Origin: Pseudomonas umsongensis | GTDB lineage: Bacteria > Pseudomonadota > Gammaproteobacteria > Pseudomonadales > Pseudomonadaceae | Assembly: GCF_002236105.1 (NCBI RefSeq) | Contig: NZ_NIWU01000002.1 | Span: forward strand, 372,001 to 436,000 | Length of the DNA stretch: 64,000 nucleotides | Direction of reading: 5' to 3' | Part shown: piece after piece, positions 55,541 through 64,000 of the stretch | How the letters are laid out: each line of letters opens with the position of its first letter | Position numbering within the stretch: the stretch's first letter is position 1 | The notes under the pieces: generated by a model | Seen by the model: only the letters and a program-made list of their open reading frames with translations | What the model was told of the DNA's origin: nothing | Database searches by the model: none | Translations under genes and position numbers: made by a program

Positions 55541-57025
55541 TTAGCGACTAACCTTCCACGCATCCCCCGCAGGCGCTGTGCCGTGGTCATACGGCTTGGC
55601 GATCCACATGTAGAGCAACCCCAGGCCAATGACGATGGTGGTGCTCAAGACCATGGCGTAGTTGATGTACCACGCCGCATCCGGCGTCCGTGGCCAGGCC
55701 ATGTTGACGATTGCGCCGACGCCATAGACCAGCGCGCAGATGTTCACCGGCCAGCCCCAGGCGCCGAGGGTGAATTGGCCGCTGGGCTTCCAGCCTTTGA
55801 GGCGGGCATACAGCGCCGCAAGCACGATCATCTGGAAGGCCAGGTAGATGCCGATGGCGGCGAAGCTGACGATGGTGGCGACTGCATCCTGCAGGAAGAA
55901 GCCGAGGATGATGATCAGCGCTGGCAGGACGCCGGACACGAACAGCGCCGCAACTGGAACCTGGGTTGTAGGAGAGATCTTCTTCAGCAGTCGGCTGCCG
56001 ATAACCATTTCATCCCGGGCGTAGGAGTACAGCAGGCGACTGGCCGCCGCTTGCAGGCTGATGACGCAGGAGATGAAGGAAATCATCACCACGCCCATCA
56101 CCATTTTCGAACCGATTGGGCCGAAGGCGTTGTTGAGGATGGTGCCGACCGGGTCCTTGTCGGTGCCGTCGATCACCGCTTGCATGTCTGGCACGGCGAG
56201 GATCAGTGCCAGGCAGGCGAACATTGCCGCAATGCCGCCGATGTAGATGGTCATGCGCATGGCCACCGGGATCTTCTTGCTCGGGTTCGGGGTTTCTTCG
56301 GCCACGTCGCCGCAGGCCTCGAAGCCGTAGTAGAGGAACATACCCGCCAGCGAGGCGGTGAGGAAGGCCGGCAGGTATGAACCATCGACGCTGATGTCGA
56401 AGGTGTTGAACAGCACGCCAATTGATTGATGGCGCTCGAAGACCAGCAGGTAAACGCCGACGATCACTGCACCCACCAGTTCACAGAGGAAGCCGAACAT
56501 GGCAATGCGCGCCAGTACCTTGGTGCCGCTGAGGTTGATCAGGGTGGCAAACAGCGTCAGCACCAGGGCAATGACGATATTGGTGTTGTTGCTCGGTTCA
56601 AAACCGAGCATGGCAGCCAGGTACGGGCCGGCGCCGACGGCTACGGCGGCAATCGTGACGCACAGGGCGATGGAGTAGATCCAGCCGACCATCCACGCCC
56701 AGCGCTTGCCCACCAGGCGACGCGCCCACGGGTACACGCCACCGGAAATCGGGAACTGCGACACCACTTCACCAAAGATCAGGCACACCAGCAACTGGCC
56801 GCAACCGACCAGCAGATAGGCCCAGAACATCGGCGGCCCGCCAGCGGCGAGGCACAGGCCGAAGAGGGTATAAACCCCTACGACCGGCGAGAGATAAGTG
56901 AAGCCCAGGGCGAAGTTTTCCCACAAGCTCATGCTGCGATTGAAGTTGGAGGTGTAACCCAGTTTTCGCAGTTGCTCGGCGTCGCTGTCGACGACGGCGG
57001 TAGAGAGATCGGGTGATGCAGTCAT
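55541..57025 (-). CDS. APC-superfamily amino acid/amine permease
   Basis: 494 residues, 12 hydrophobic segments. The first begins NRSMSLWENFALGFTYLSPVVGVYTLFG; the conserved LYYGFEACGDVAEETPNPSKKIPVAM (family segment 6 loop) is typical of the amino acid/GABA-type permeases. Substrate probably an amine or amino acid in view of the gene set: downstream in a module with a gamma-aminobutyraldehyde dehydrogenase and polyamine ABC transporter. GGAGA lies 7 nt before ATG 57025. The open frame reaches 57172 without family sequence. Confidence 0.88.
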   Translation of the reverse strand: MTASPDLSTAVVDSDAEQLRKLGYTSNFNRSMSLWENFALGFTYLSPVVGVYTLFGLCLAAGGPPMFWAYLLVGCGQLLVCLIFGEVVSQFPISGGVYPWARRLVGKRWAWMVGWIYSIALCVTIAAVAVGAGPYLAAMLGFEPSNNTNIVIALVLTLFATLINLSGTKVLARIAMFGFLCELVGAVIVGVYLLVFERHQSIGVLFNTFDISVDGSYLPAFLTASLAGMFLYYGFEACGDVAEETPNPSKKIPVAMRMTIYIGGIAAMFACLALILAVPDMQAVIDGTDKDPVGTILNNAFGPIGSKMVMGVVMISFISCVISLQAAASRLLYSYARDEMVIGSRLLKKISPTTQVPVAALFVSGVLPALIIILGFFLQDAVATIVSFAAIGIYLAFQMIVLAALYARLKGWKPSGQFTLGAWGWPVNICALVYGVGAIVNMAWPRTPDAAWYINYAMVLSTTIVIGLGLLYMWIAKPYDHGTAPAGDAWKVSR

Positions 57026-57179
57026 GTGTGTTTCTCCGGAAAATCGGCAGATTTCGGATGTCCGAAGCCGTGGCAGGGCCGTGGAGGCGCTGTCCGGATC
57101 GGTGGTTATTGTTGTGTTTGAAACCAGTGGTGCGTAATGCCGGTTTCGACCTTGAAACCGTGGTGAAATCATCGCTGTA

Positions 57180-57295
57180 CTGTAGGAGCGAGCATGCTCG
57201 CGAGAAACCGGAGGGCACCGCGGGGCGTCAGGTTCCCCGCGTTATCGTTGACCTCCATCGTCGGAAACCCGCCCGGAGCATGCTCGCTCCTACAA
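57180..57295. repeat. REP doublet (family B)
   Basis: CTGTAGGAGCGAGCATGCTC on the left, GGAGCATGCTCGCTCCTACA on the right (about 116 bp). The right part of the spacer, CGTTGACCTCCATCG, is the inverse of the CGATGGAGGTCAACG seen at 11840. It separates the aldehyde dehydrogenase from the permease. Confidence 0.9.
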
Positions 57296-57299
57296 GGGG

Positions 57300-58724
57300 T
57301 TAGTGTTTGAACATCACATGCCGCACGACGGTGTAGTCCTCCAGCCCATACATCGACATGTCCTTGCCATACCCCGACAACTTCTGCCCGCCATGGGGCA
57401 TTTCGCTGACCAGCATGAAGTGCGTGTTGACCCAGGTGCAGCCGTACTGCAAGCGCGCCGACAGGCGATGCGCGCGGCCGACGTCGGCGGTCCACACCGA
57501 GGATGCCAGGCCGTAGTCGGAATCGTTGGCCCAGCCCAGCACCTGTGCCTCGTCACTGAATTTGGTCACCGACACCACCGGCCCGAACACTTCGCGGCGC
57601 ACGATCTCGTCGTCCTGCTGCGCATCGGCCAGCACCGTCGGTTCGAAGAAGAAACCGTTGCCTTCCACGGCCTTGCCGCCGGTGACCAGGCGGATGTGCG
57701 GCTGTGCCACGGCACGCTCGACGAAGCCGGCGACGCGGTCGCGGTGTTGCGCGGTGATCAGCGGGCCGAGTTCGGTCGATGGATCGTCCTGCAAGCCGTA
57801 CTTGATGCTGCTCACGGCGGCGCCGAGCTTCTCGACGAATTTCTCGTAGATGCCTGCCTGGGCATAGATGCGGCAGGCGGCGGTGCAGTCTTGACCGGCG
57901 TTGTAGAAACCGAAGGTGCGAATGCCGTCGACCGCGGCGTCGATGTCGGCGTCGTCGAAGATGATCACCGGGGCCTTGCCGCCCAGTTCCATGTGCATGC
58001 GCTTGACGCTGTCGGCGGTGCTGGAAATGATGTTCGCGCCAGTGGCGATCGAACCTGTCAGCGACACCATGCGCACTTTCGGATGGGTGACCAGCGGGCT
58101 GCCAACCGTAGGGCCGCGGCCGAACACCAGGTTGAGCACGCCAGCCGGGAAGATTTCCGCTGCCAGTTGCGCCAGGCGCAACGCGGTCAACGGCGTCTGT
58201 TCCGAGGGCTTGAGCACCACGGTATTGCCGGCGGCCAGGGCCGGGGCGATTTTCCAGGCGACCATCATCAGCGGGTAGTTCCACGGCGCGATGGAGGCGA
58301 TCACCCCGACCGGGTCGCGGCGGATCATCGAGGTGTGGCCGGGCAGGTATTCGCCGCCGGCCGAGCCGCTCATGCAACGGCTGGCGCCGGCGAAGAAACG
58401 GAACACGTCGGCAATCGCCGGGATCTCGTCGTTGAGCGCGGCGCTGTAGGGCTTGCCGCAGTTGTCCGATTCGAGCTTGGCCAGCTCTTCGCCGTGGGCC
58501 TCGATGGCGTCGGCGAGTTTGAGCAGCAGCAGCGAACGCTCCTTGGGCGGAGTCTGCGACCAGCTGTCGAACGCGGCATCGGCGGCGCGCACGGCGGCAT
58601 CGACCTGGGCTTCGCTGGCCTCGTTGATTTCCACCAGCACGCGCCCTAGCGCCGGGTTGAACACCGGTTGGGCGGGGCCTTCGCCATTGACCAGTTGGCC
58701 GTTGATCAAAAGTTGGGTTTGCAT
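57300..58724 (-). CDS. patD: Gamma-aminobutyraldehyde dehydrogenase (YdcW/PatD type)
   Basis: 474 residues, identical in length to E. coli YdcW. Oxidises 4-aminobutanal to GABA with NAD. Catalytic Glu in [12 protein letters not shown] and Cys in [15 protein letters not shown] loop [12 protein letters not shown]. The N terminus [16 protein letters not shown] is typical. In the ydcSTUV-W arrangement of E. coli, this gene follows the transporter, as here. It has a second paralog at 63069, upstream of the transporter. The gap to the transporter (148 nt) holds a family C repeat pair. Confidence 0.92.
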   Translation of the reverse strand: MQTQLLINGQLVNGEGPAQPVFNPALGRVLVEINEASEAQVDAAVRAADAAFDSWSQTPPKERSLLLLKLADAIEAHGEELAKLESDNCGKPYSAALNDEIPAIADVFRFFAGASRCMSGSAGGEYLPGHTSMIRRDPVGVIASIAPWNYPLMMVAWKIAPALAAGNTVVLKPSEQTPLTALRLAQLAAEIFPAGVLNLVFGRGPTVGSPLVTHPKVRMVSLTGSIATGANIISSTADSVKRMHMELGGKAPVIIFDDADIDAAVDGIRTFGFYNAGQDCTAACRIYAQAGIYEKFVEKLGAAVSSIKYGLQDDPSTELGPLITAQHRDRVAGFVERAVAQPHIRLVTGGKAVEGNGFFFEPTVLADAQQDDEIVRREVFGPVVSVTKFSDEAQVLGWANDSDYGLASSVWTADVGRAHRLSARLQYGCTWVNTHFMLVSEMPHGGQKLSGYGKDMSMYGLEDYTVVRHVMFKH

Positions 58725-58773
58725 GACATCGTCCTCTTCAAAGCTAATTATTTTTATCTGCAGAAACCGGCCC

Positions 58774-58860
58774 CTGTAGGAGCTGCCGCAGGCTGCGATC
58801 CTTTGATCTTGATCTTCAAAAGCAAGATCAAAGGATCGCAGCCTGCGGCAGCTCCTACAG
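58774..58860. repeat. Repeat pair (family C)
   Basis: CTGTAGGAGCTGCCGCAGGC first and ATCGCAGCCTGCGGCAGCTC inverted second, with the spacer TTGATCTTGATCTTCAAAAG partly self-complementary. Lies within the polyamine operon between the permease stop and the dehydrogenase start. Confidence 0.9.
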
Positions 58861-58872
58861 GTTTGTAATCAG

Positions 58873-59682
58873 TTACTTCCCGCCGCTACCGGCCACGCTC
58901 TCACCCCCCCGGGTCAGGTAATAGGCACCGAGGATCGGCAGCATCGTCACCATCATCACCAGCATCGCCACGACATTGGTCACCGGCACGTCCCGTGGGC
59001 GGCTGAGCTGGTTGAGCAGCCATAGCGGCAGGGTGCGTTCATGGCCGGCGGTGAAGGTGGTGACGATGATCTCGTCGAACGACAGCGCGAACGCCAACAT
59101 GCCGCCGGCCAGCAGCGCCGAGCCGAGGTTCGGCAGGATGATGTAGCGGAAGGTCTGCCAGCCATCGGCGCCCAGGTCCATCGAGGCTTCGATCAGGCTG
59201 TGGGAGGTACGGCGCAAGCGGGCGATGACGTTGTTGTAGACGATCACCACGCAGAAGGTCGCGTGGCCGACGATGATGGTGAACATCCCCGGCTCGATGC
59301 CCAGTGTCTTGAACGTCGCCAGCAATGCGATACCGGTGATGATCCCCGGCAGGGCAATCGGCAGGATCAGCATCAACGAGATACCTTGCTTGCCGAAAAA
59401 GTCCCGTCGGTACAGCGCCGCCGACGCCAGCGTGCCAAGCACCATGGCAATCAACGTGGCAATGGCCGCGATCTGCAGCGACAACTTGATCGCTTCCAGT
59501 ACGTCGGGCCGTGAGAACGCCACGCCGATCCACTTCAGGGTGAAACCCTTGGGCGGGAAACTGAACGCCGCGTCTTCGGTGTTGAAGGCATACAGGAAGA
59601 TGATCAGGATCGGGAAGTGCAGGAACACCAGCCCGCCCCAGGCGGCGATACGCAAGCCCAGGGATGCTTTGTCAGAGTGCAT
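58873..59682 (-). CDS. ydcV: ABC transporter permease, PotC/YdcV type
   Basis: 269 residues, six hydrophobic segments. The EAA loop reads [20 protein letters not shown], matching the PotC half of polyamine transporters. Overlaps the ydcU-like gene by 11 nt, so the two permeases are coupled. ATG 59682. Together with YdcS/T/U it forms a putrescine-type importer; the symbol is by similarity to the E. coli operon. Confidence 0.9.
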   Translation of the reverse strand: MHSDKASLGLRIAAWGGLVFLHFPILIIFLYAFNTEDAAFSFPPKGFTLKWIGVAFSRPDVLEAIKLSLQIAAIATLIAMVLGTLASAALYRRDFFGKQGISLMLILPIALPGIITGIALLATFKTLGIEPGMFTIIVGHATFCVVIVYNNVIARLRRTSHSLIEASMDLGADGWQTFRYIILPNLGSALLAGGMLAFALSFDEIIVTTFTAGHERTLPLWLLNQLSRPRDVPVTNVVAMLVMMVTMLPILGAYYLTRGGESVAGSGGK

Positions 59683-60619
59683 CGAAGGCCCCCAGTCGTT
59701 TGACGATGGACAGGTAGATGGCGATCAGCACGATCGGCACCAGGGTGAAGGCTGCAGCCATTGGCATGTTGCCGATCGCACCTTGTTGGGCATACACCAT
59801 GCTGCCGACGAAGTAGCCGGGCGGGCCGACCAGTTGTGGCACGATGAAATCGCCCAGGGTCAGGGAGAACGTGAAGATGGAGCCTGCCGCAATACCCGGC
59901 ACCGACAGCGGCAGGATCACCTGCATGAAGGTCTGGCGCGGCTTGGCGCCGAGGTCGGCGGACGCTTGCAGCAGTGACGGTGGCAGGCGTTCCAGCGAGG
60001 CCTGGATCGGCAGGATCATGAAGGGCAGCCAGATGTAGACGAACACCATGAAGCGCCCCAGGTGTGAGGTCGACAGGGTACTGCCGCCGACCCCCGGGAT
60101 GCCCAGCACGAACTGCAATAGAGGCTCCAGCCCCAAGTGCTGGACGAACCACTGCGCCACTCCGCCCTTGGCCAGCAGCAGCGTCCAGGCATACGCCTTG
60201 ACGATGTAGCTGGCCCACATCGGCATCATCACCGCGATGTAGAAGAACGCCTTGGTCTTGCCGGTGGTGTAGCGCGCCATGTAATAGGCAATCGGGAAGG
60301 CGACGATGGCGCTGGCGATCGAAACCACGATGGCCATGCCCAGGGTGCGCAGGATGATGTCGAAGTTCGATGGCTGGAACAGCGCGGCGAAGTTCGCCAG
60401 GGTCAGGTCGGGGGTGACCGCCATGGTGAAGTCGTCGAAGGTGTAGAAACCTTGCCACAGCAACGTCAGCAGCGAACCCAGGTAAATGGCGCCGAACCAC
60501 AGCAGCGGCGGCACCAGCAGCATCGACAGGTACAGGTTCGGCCGGCGGTACAGCAGGTTGGAAAACCTGCGCAACGCCGAGCCGCCCGACGAGGAATGAG
60601 GAACAGCCAGGGTGCTCAT
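59672..60619 (-). CDS. ydcU: ABC transporter permease, PotB/YdcU type
   Basis: 315 residues, six main hydrophobic segments, with an N-terminal extension before the first. The EAA loop is [20 protein letters not shown]. Pairs with YdcV as the membrane channel. ATG 60619 is 1 nt from the ATPase stop (60621), so the genes are in one operon. Confidence 0.9.
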   Translation of the reverse strand: MSTLAVPHSSSGGSALRRFSNLLYRRPNLYLSMLLVPPLLWFGAIYLGSLLTLLWQGFYTFDDFTMAVTPDLTLANFAALFQPSNFDIILRTLGMAIVVSIASAIVAFPIAYYMARYTTGKTKAFFYIAVMMPMWASYIVKAYAWTLLLAKGGVAQWFVQHLGLEPLLQFVLGIPGVGGSTLSTSHLGRFMVFVYIWLPFMILPIQASLERLPPSLLQASADLGAKPRQTFMQVILPLSVPGIAAGSIFTFSLTLGDFIVPQLVGPPGYFVGSMVYAQQGAIGNMPMAAAFTLVPIVLIAIYLSIVKRLGAFDAL

Positions 60620-60620
60620 G

Positions 60621-61658
60621 TCACACCCCGCCTGTCAGGGTGTCATGCAGCGGGATCATCGCTTCACGGGCCCAGCGTGCGCTCAGGCGTTGCCCGGTCT
60701 GGTGCTGGGCGCTGGTGTCGAGCCATTGATTGTTGGCCTGGCTGATGTTCAAGGTCTGGCCGTTTTCCAGCTTCAATTCGTAGCGGGTGGCGCTGCCCTG
60801 GTATTGGATATCGTGCAGCAGGCCGCTGACTTCGATCTCATGGCTGGCCAACGGGCCTTCGGCGAAGCGCACGTGTTCCGGGCGAATCGAGAACGGCTGG
60901 GGATTGCCGCTCAACTGCTTCGCCAGGTCACCGCGAATCACGTTGGAAGTGCCGACGAATTCGGCGACGAAGGTGGTCGAAGGTTTCATGTACAGGTTGC
61001 GCGGCGAATCGACCTGTTCAATGCGACCCTTGTTGAACACGGCGACGCGGTCGGACATGGACAGCGCTTCGGTCTGGTCGTGGGTGACGAAAATGAAGGT
61101 GATGCCCAGCTGGCGTTGCAGCTTCTTCAATTCGCCTTGCATCTGCTCGCGCAACTTCAGGTCCAGCGCGCCGAGCGGTTCGTCGAGCAGCAACACCCGT
61201 GGGCGATTCACCAGGGCACGGGCCAGGGCCACACGCTGGCGCTGGCCCCCGGAAAGTTGCACCGGCTTGCGCTCGCCGTAGCCGCCGAGGGCAACCATGT
61301 CGAGGGCTTCTTCGGCGCGCTTCAAGCGTTCGGCCTTGGCGACGCCTTTGACTTTCAAGCCGTAGGCGACGTTGTCGCGAACGTTCATGTGGGGGAACAG
61401 CGCGTAATCCTGGAACACGGTGTTCACATCACGCTGGTAAGGCGGAAGGCCGGCGGCTTCCTCGCCATGAATACGAATGGAACCCGCGCTCGGTTGTTCA
61501 AAACCGGCGATCAGGCGCAGGCAGGTGGTTTTGCCTGAGCCGGAAGGCCCCAGCATGGAGAAAAACTCGCCGTCCTGGATGTCGATGGAAACCCGGTCAA
61601 CGGCTTTCACTTCGCCGAACTGACGGGAAACGTTGGTGAACTGGACTGCAAGCGTCAT
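60621..61658 (-). CDS. ydcT: ABC transporter ATPase, PotA/YdcT type
   Basis: 345 residues. Walker A GPSGSGKTT, signature LSGGQRQRVALARAL, Walker B VLLLDEPLGALD, H-loop THDQTEALSM, then the TOBE domain (SIRPEHVRFAEGPL). Drives the polyamine transporter. ATG 61658 has GGAG 9 nt upstream; a TTG at 61673 is in frame. The gap to the binding-protein gene (172 nt) holds a family C repeat pair. Confidence 0.93.
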   Translation of the reverse strand: MTLAVQFTNVSRQFGEVKAVDRVSIDIQDGEFFSMLGPSGSGKTTCLRLIAGFEQPSAGSIRIHGEEAAGLPPYQRDVNTVFQDYALFPHMNVRDNVAYGLKVKGVAKAERLKRAEEALDMVALGGYGERKPVQLSGGQRQRVALARALVNRPRVLLLDEPLGALDLKLREQMQGELKKLQRQLGITFIFVTHDQTEALSMSDRVAVFNKGRIEQVDSPRNLYMKPSTTFVAEFVGTSNVIRGDLAKQLSGNPQPFSIRPEHVRFAEGPLASHEIEVSGLLHDIQYQGSATRYELKLENGQTLNISQANNQWLDTSAQHQTGQRLSARWAREAMIPLHDTLTGGV

Positions 61659-61714
61659 GGTGCGGTGCTCCAAAAAGGCGCGCTTTCTAAAAAATCTGAA
61701 TCGGTTGTGGCGTC

Positions 61715-61822
61715 GAAAAGATCGCAGCCTTCGGCAGCTCCTACAGGATTTGCAGAAGGCACCGAATCTGCGGTGCCTGCGGTCGCGGTAGGAGCTGCCG
61801 CAGGCTGCGATCTTTTGATCTT
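61715..61822. repeat. Repeat pair (family C) after the binding-protein gene
   Basis: AAGATCGCAGCCTTCGGCAG on the left and GTAGGAGCTGCCGCAGGCTG on the right, about 108 nt in all. It lies directly downstream of the binding-protein gene and upstream of the ATPase gene within one operon, the position of REP elements in other ABC operons. Confidence 0.9.
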
Positions 61823-61830
61823 AAGAGGGC

Positions 61831-62985
61831 TTACCTGCCGCCCATGATCGCGATGTAGTCCTGGGTCCAGCGGCTGTACGGCACGAATTTGCCGCCCTCG
61901 GCCTGCGGGGTTTTCCAGAAGGCGATCTTGTCGAAGTTGTCGAAGCCGTTGGTCTTGCAGCCTTCGGCGCCAAGCAGTTCGCTCTCTTTGCACGCTGCCG
62001 GTACCGCCGGCAACGAACCGAACCAAGCCGCCACGTCACCCTGGACTTTCGGTTGCAGCGACCAGTCCATCCACTTATAGGCACAGTTCGGGTGCTTGGC
62101 ATCGGTGTGCATCATGGTGGTGTCGGCCCACCCGGTGGCGCCTTCTTTGGGGATGGTCGAGGCGATCGGCTGTTTCTCATTGATCAGGCCGTTGACCTGA
62201 TACGGCCAGGCCCCGGACGCCACCACACCTTCATTCTTGAAGTCACTCATCTGTACGGTGGTGTCGTGCCAGTAGCGGTGGATCAACGGCTGCTGGGCGC
62301 GCAATAGATCGAGCACGGCCTTGTATTGCGCTTCGGTCAGTTCGTAGGGGTTCTGGATCCCCAGTTCCGGCTTGGCGGATTTCAGGTACAGCGCTGCGTC
62401 GGCGATGTAGATCGGACCGTCATAGGCCTGCACGCGGCCCTTGTTCGGCTTGCCGTCCGGCAGGTTCTGCGCGTTGAACAACACGCCCCAGCTGTCGGGC
62501 GCGGTCTTGAAGACGTTGGTGTTGTACATCAACACGTTCGGCCCCCACTGGTACGGGGTGCCGTAGGTCTGCTTGTTGACCACATACCACGGCGCATCCT
62601 TCAGGCGCGGATCGAGGTTCTTCCAGTTCGGGATCAACGCCGTGTTGATCGGCTGCACGCGCTTGCCGACGATCAGGCGCAGCGAGGCATCGCCCGACGC
62701 GGTCACCAGGTCATAACCGCCCTTGGCCATCAGGCTGACCATCTCATCGGAGGTCGCAGCGGTTTTCACGTTGACCTTGCAGCCGGTTTCTTTCTCGAAA
62801 CCGGTCACCCAGTCGTAGGCCTTGTCGCTTTCGCCACGTTCGATGTAGCCAGGCCACGCGACGATATCCAGCTGGCCTTCGCCGGCACCGACGGCCTTCA
62901 ATGGCTCGGCGGCCTGGACAAACACGCCACTGGCCAGCAGTAAGGGGGTGATGGCACTGAGCAGTGCGGTCTTGTGCACGAACAT
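61831..62985 (-). CDS. ydcS: ABC transporter substrate-binding protein, YdcS/PotD type
   Basis: 384 residues. Signal peptide MFVHKTALLSAITPLLLASG ending near VQA. The two-lobe fold has DIVAWPGYIERGES, the family's opening strand, and binding-site aromatics in WGPNVLMYNTNVF and HPNCAYKWMDW. Binds putrescine or related amines in the periplasm. GAGGG lies 8-12 nt before ATG 62985. Second gene of the module, 83 nt after the dehydrogenase at 63069. Confidence 0.9.
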   Translation of the reverse strand: MFVHKTALLSAITPLLLASGVFVQAAEPLKAVGAGEGQLDIVAWPGYIERGESDKAYDWVTGFEKETGCKVNVKTAATSDEMVSLMAKGGYDLVTASGDASLRLIVGKRVQPINTALIPNWKNLDPRLKDAPWYVVNKQTYGTPYQWGPNVLMYNTNVFKTAPDSWGVLFNAQNLPDGKPNKGRVQAYDGPIYIADAALYLKSAKPELGIQNPYELTEAQYKAVLDLLRAQQPLIHRYWHDTTVQMSDFKNEGVVASGAWPYQVNGLINEKQPIASTIPKEGATGWADTTMMHTDAKHPNCAYKWMDWSLQPKVQGDVAAWFGSLPAVPAACKESELLGAEGCKTNGFDNFDKIAFWKTPQAEGGKFVPYSRWTQDYIAIMGGR

Positions 62986-63041
62986 GGGGTTTCCCTCTTC
63001 TTCAAATTATGGTCGGGGCAGTGGTGAACGTGGTGAAGCAT

Positions 63042-63053
63042 GCCGTTAACGGC
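63042..63053. promoter_or_regulatory. 12-bp palindrome before the binding-protein gene
   Basis: GCCGTTAACGGC, a perfect palindrome 57 nt upstream of the binding-protein start and 16 nt beyond the dehydrogenase stop. No T-run follows, so operator use is more likely than termination. Confidence 0.35.
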
Positions 63054-63068
63054 TTGTTATTAGCGTAG

Positions 63069-64000
63069 TCAGAGATGCTGCCCGTGGCGTGCCATGATGT
63101 GCCGCACCACGCTGTAGTCCTGGAGTGAATCGCTGGACAGGTCCTTGCCATAACCCGAACGCTTGAGCCCGCCGTGGGGCATCTCGCTGACCAGCATGAA
63201 ATGGCTGTTGATCCAGGTGCAGCCATACTGCAACCGCGCGGCAACCTGCATCGCCTTATCCAGGTTCTGCGTCCAGACCGACGAGGCCAGGCCGTATTCC
63301 GAGTCGTTGGCCCAATCCACCGCCTGTTCCAGCTGATCGAATCGGGTCACGGTGACCACCGGCCCGAACACTTCGCGCTGGACGATTTCATCGCCTTGCT
63401 TGCAACCGGCGAGCAACGTCGGTTGGTAATAGAAGCCGGCGCCGGAATGCACCGCCGCGCCGGTCACCCGTTCGATATGCGGCTGGCCGAGGGCGCGCTC
63501 GACGAAACTGGCCACGCGGTCGCGCTGGCGAGTGCTGATCAACGGGCCGATTTCGTTGTCGGAATCGCGTTTACCGGCAAAGCGCAGGCTGCTGACCGCC
63601 GCGCCGAGTTCGGCCACCAGGCGATCGTGAATGCCGGCCTGGGCGTACACCCGGCAAGCGGCGGTGCAATCCTGCCCGGCGTTGTAGTAGCCGTAGGTGC
63701 GCACGCCTTCGACCACCGCCTGGATGTCGGCATCGTTGCAGACAATCACGGGGGCTTTACCGCCCAGTTCGAGGTGTGTGCGCTTGAGGGTCTTTGCTGC
63801 GGCCTGGAGGATTTTCTGCCCGGTGACGATGTCGCCGGTCAGCGACACCATGCGCACCTTGGGGTGGCTGACCAGATGACTGCCGACGCCTTCGCCGCCA
63901 CCGCAAACAATGTTGATCACGCCAGGCGGCAGGATCTCGGCCAGCGCCGGGGCCAACGCCAGGATCGACAGGGGCGTGTGCTCCGAGGGCTTGAACACCA
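63069..64000 (-). CDS. Second gamma-aminobutyraldehyde dehydrogenase-like protein, 5' end outside window
   Basis: At least 309 residues, missing about 165 N-terminal ones. Catalytic Glu in [12 protein letters not shown], Cys in [24 protein letters not shown], and the C-terminal [20 protein letters not shown]. Clearly a paralog of the dehydrogenase at 57300, sharing long stretches such as FGPVV and SEMPHGG. It would be the first gene of the ABC operon within the window. Different N-terminal parts cannot be compared because of truncation. Confidence 0.92.
   Translation of the reverse strand, partial: VFKPSEHTPLSILALAPALAEILPPGVINIVCGGGEGVGSHLVSHPKVRMVSLTGDIVTGQKILQAAAKTLKRTHLELGGKAPVIVCNDADIQAVVEGVRTYGYYNAGQDCTAACRVYAQAGIHDRLVAELGAAVSSLRFAGKRDSDNEIGPLISTRQRDRVASFVERALGQPHIERVTGAAVHSGAGFYYQPTLLAGCKQGDEIVQREVFGPVVTVTRFDQLEQAVDWANDSEYGLASSVWTQNLDKAMQVAARLQYGCTWINSHFMLVSEMPHGGLKRSGYGKDLSSDSLQDYSVVRHIMARHGQHL

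Noticed and set aside
57303..58649. 448-codon plus-strand frame opposite the dehydrogenase
   Set aside because: Shadow of a well-supported aldehyde dehydrogenase gene with intact catalytic residues.
60612..61538. 308-codon plus-strand frame opposite the ABC ATPase
   Set aside because: Shadow; ATPase motifs on the minus strand are complete.

Overview
The window is a piece of chromosome from a fluorescent-group Pseudomonas. Four things point there: the GC-rich coding style; the gene order hisS-yfgM-bamB-der ... guaB-guaA ... ffh-rpsP-rimM-trmD-rplS ... xerD-dsbC-hom-thrC ... recJ, which follows (from memory) the order around PA3802 to PA3725 of P. aeruginosa PAO1; short repeat families typical of P. 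fluorescens-type genomes (GTGGGAGCGAGCCTGCTCGCGA-like and GTAGGAGCTGCCGCAGGCTGCGA-like); and the Pseudomonas versions of Der, TrmD and Hom. No rRNA, tRNA, CRISPR, phage or complete insertion sequence was seen.

Layout. 1-7000: partial hisS, yfgM, bamB, der, then an aminotransferase/omega-amidase pair for 2-oxo-acid and methionine salvage. 7049-9473: leuA with a long leader that holds a small upstream ORF, and an unknown small gene. 9574-16702: a secreted M23 peptidase, xseA, a TSUP exporter, a zinc-ribbon unknown, and guaB-guaA with a near-consensus promoter. 16904-20590: Tat-exported multicopper oxidase overlapping tadA, then cmoB-cmoA for tRNA wobble modification. 20591-23134: a small accessory patch with two AT-rich paralogous unknown genes on either side of a YhhN-type lysoplasmalogenase and an I42 inhibitor lipoprotein. 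23135-28456: a second Lon-type protease with a sigma-32-like promoter, an L,D-transpeptidase, two Nudix hydrolases, a gamma carbonic anhydrase and a DUF1289 protein. 28582-34114: a VUT-type transporter, purT, an MFS permease, a CNNM/CorB protein and YpjD. 34310-37880: ffh and the rpsP-rimM-trmD-rplS operon.

38076-44778: a CPA1 antiporter, then xerD, dsbC, hom and thrC. 44900-49277: two periplasmic-binding-domain proteins around a DUF3509 protein, a CaiB-type CoA transferase and yaeQ. 49335-54171: recJ, an old-yellow-enzyme oxidoreductase and the Tat-exported glucan protein OpgD. 54172-55380: an accessory gap with a foldable inverted-repeat element, a 61-residue ORF and a ParD/ParE-type toxin-antitoxin pair with three 9-bp-spaced operator repeats. 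55541-64000: a putrescine/gamma-aminobutyraldehyde module on the minus strand: an aldehyde dehydrogenase (cut by the window end), the ydcS-T-U-V-like ABC transporter, a second paralogous aldehyde dehydrogenase and an APC permease.

Seventeen paired short repeats in four families punctuate the intergenic spaces, and no transposase of the RAYT type lies in the window. Most of the window is core genome. The parts worth a second look are the leuA leader, the 20.6-23.1 kb paralog patch with its 53-bp gene-fragment duplication, the 54.2-55.4 kb patch, and the doubled aldehyde dehydrogenase arrangement.
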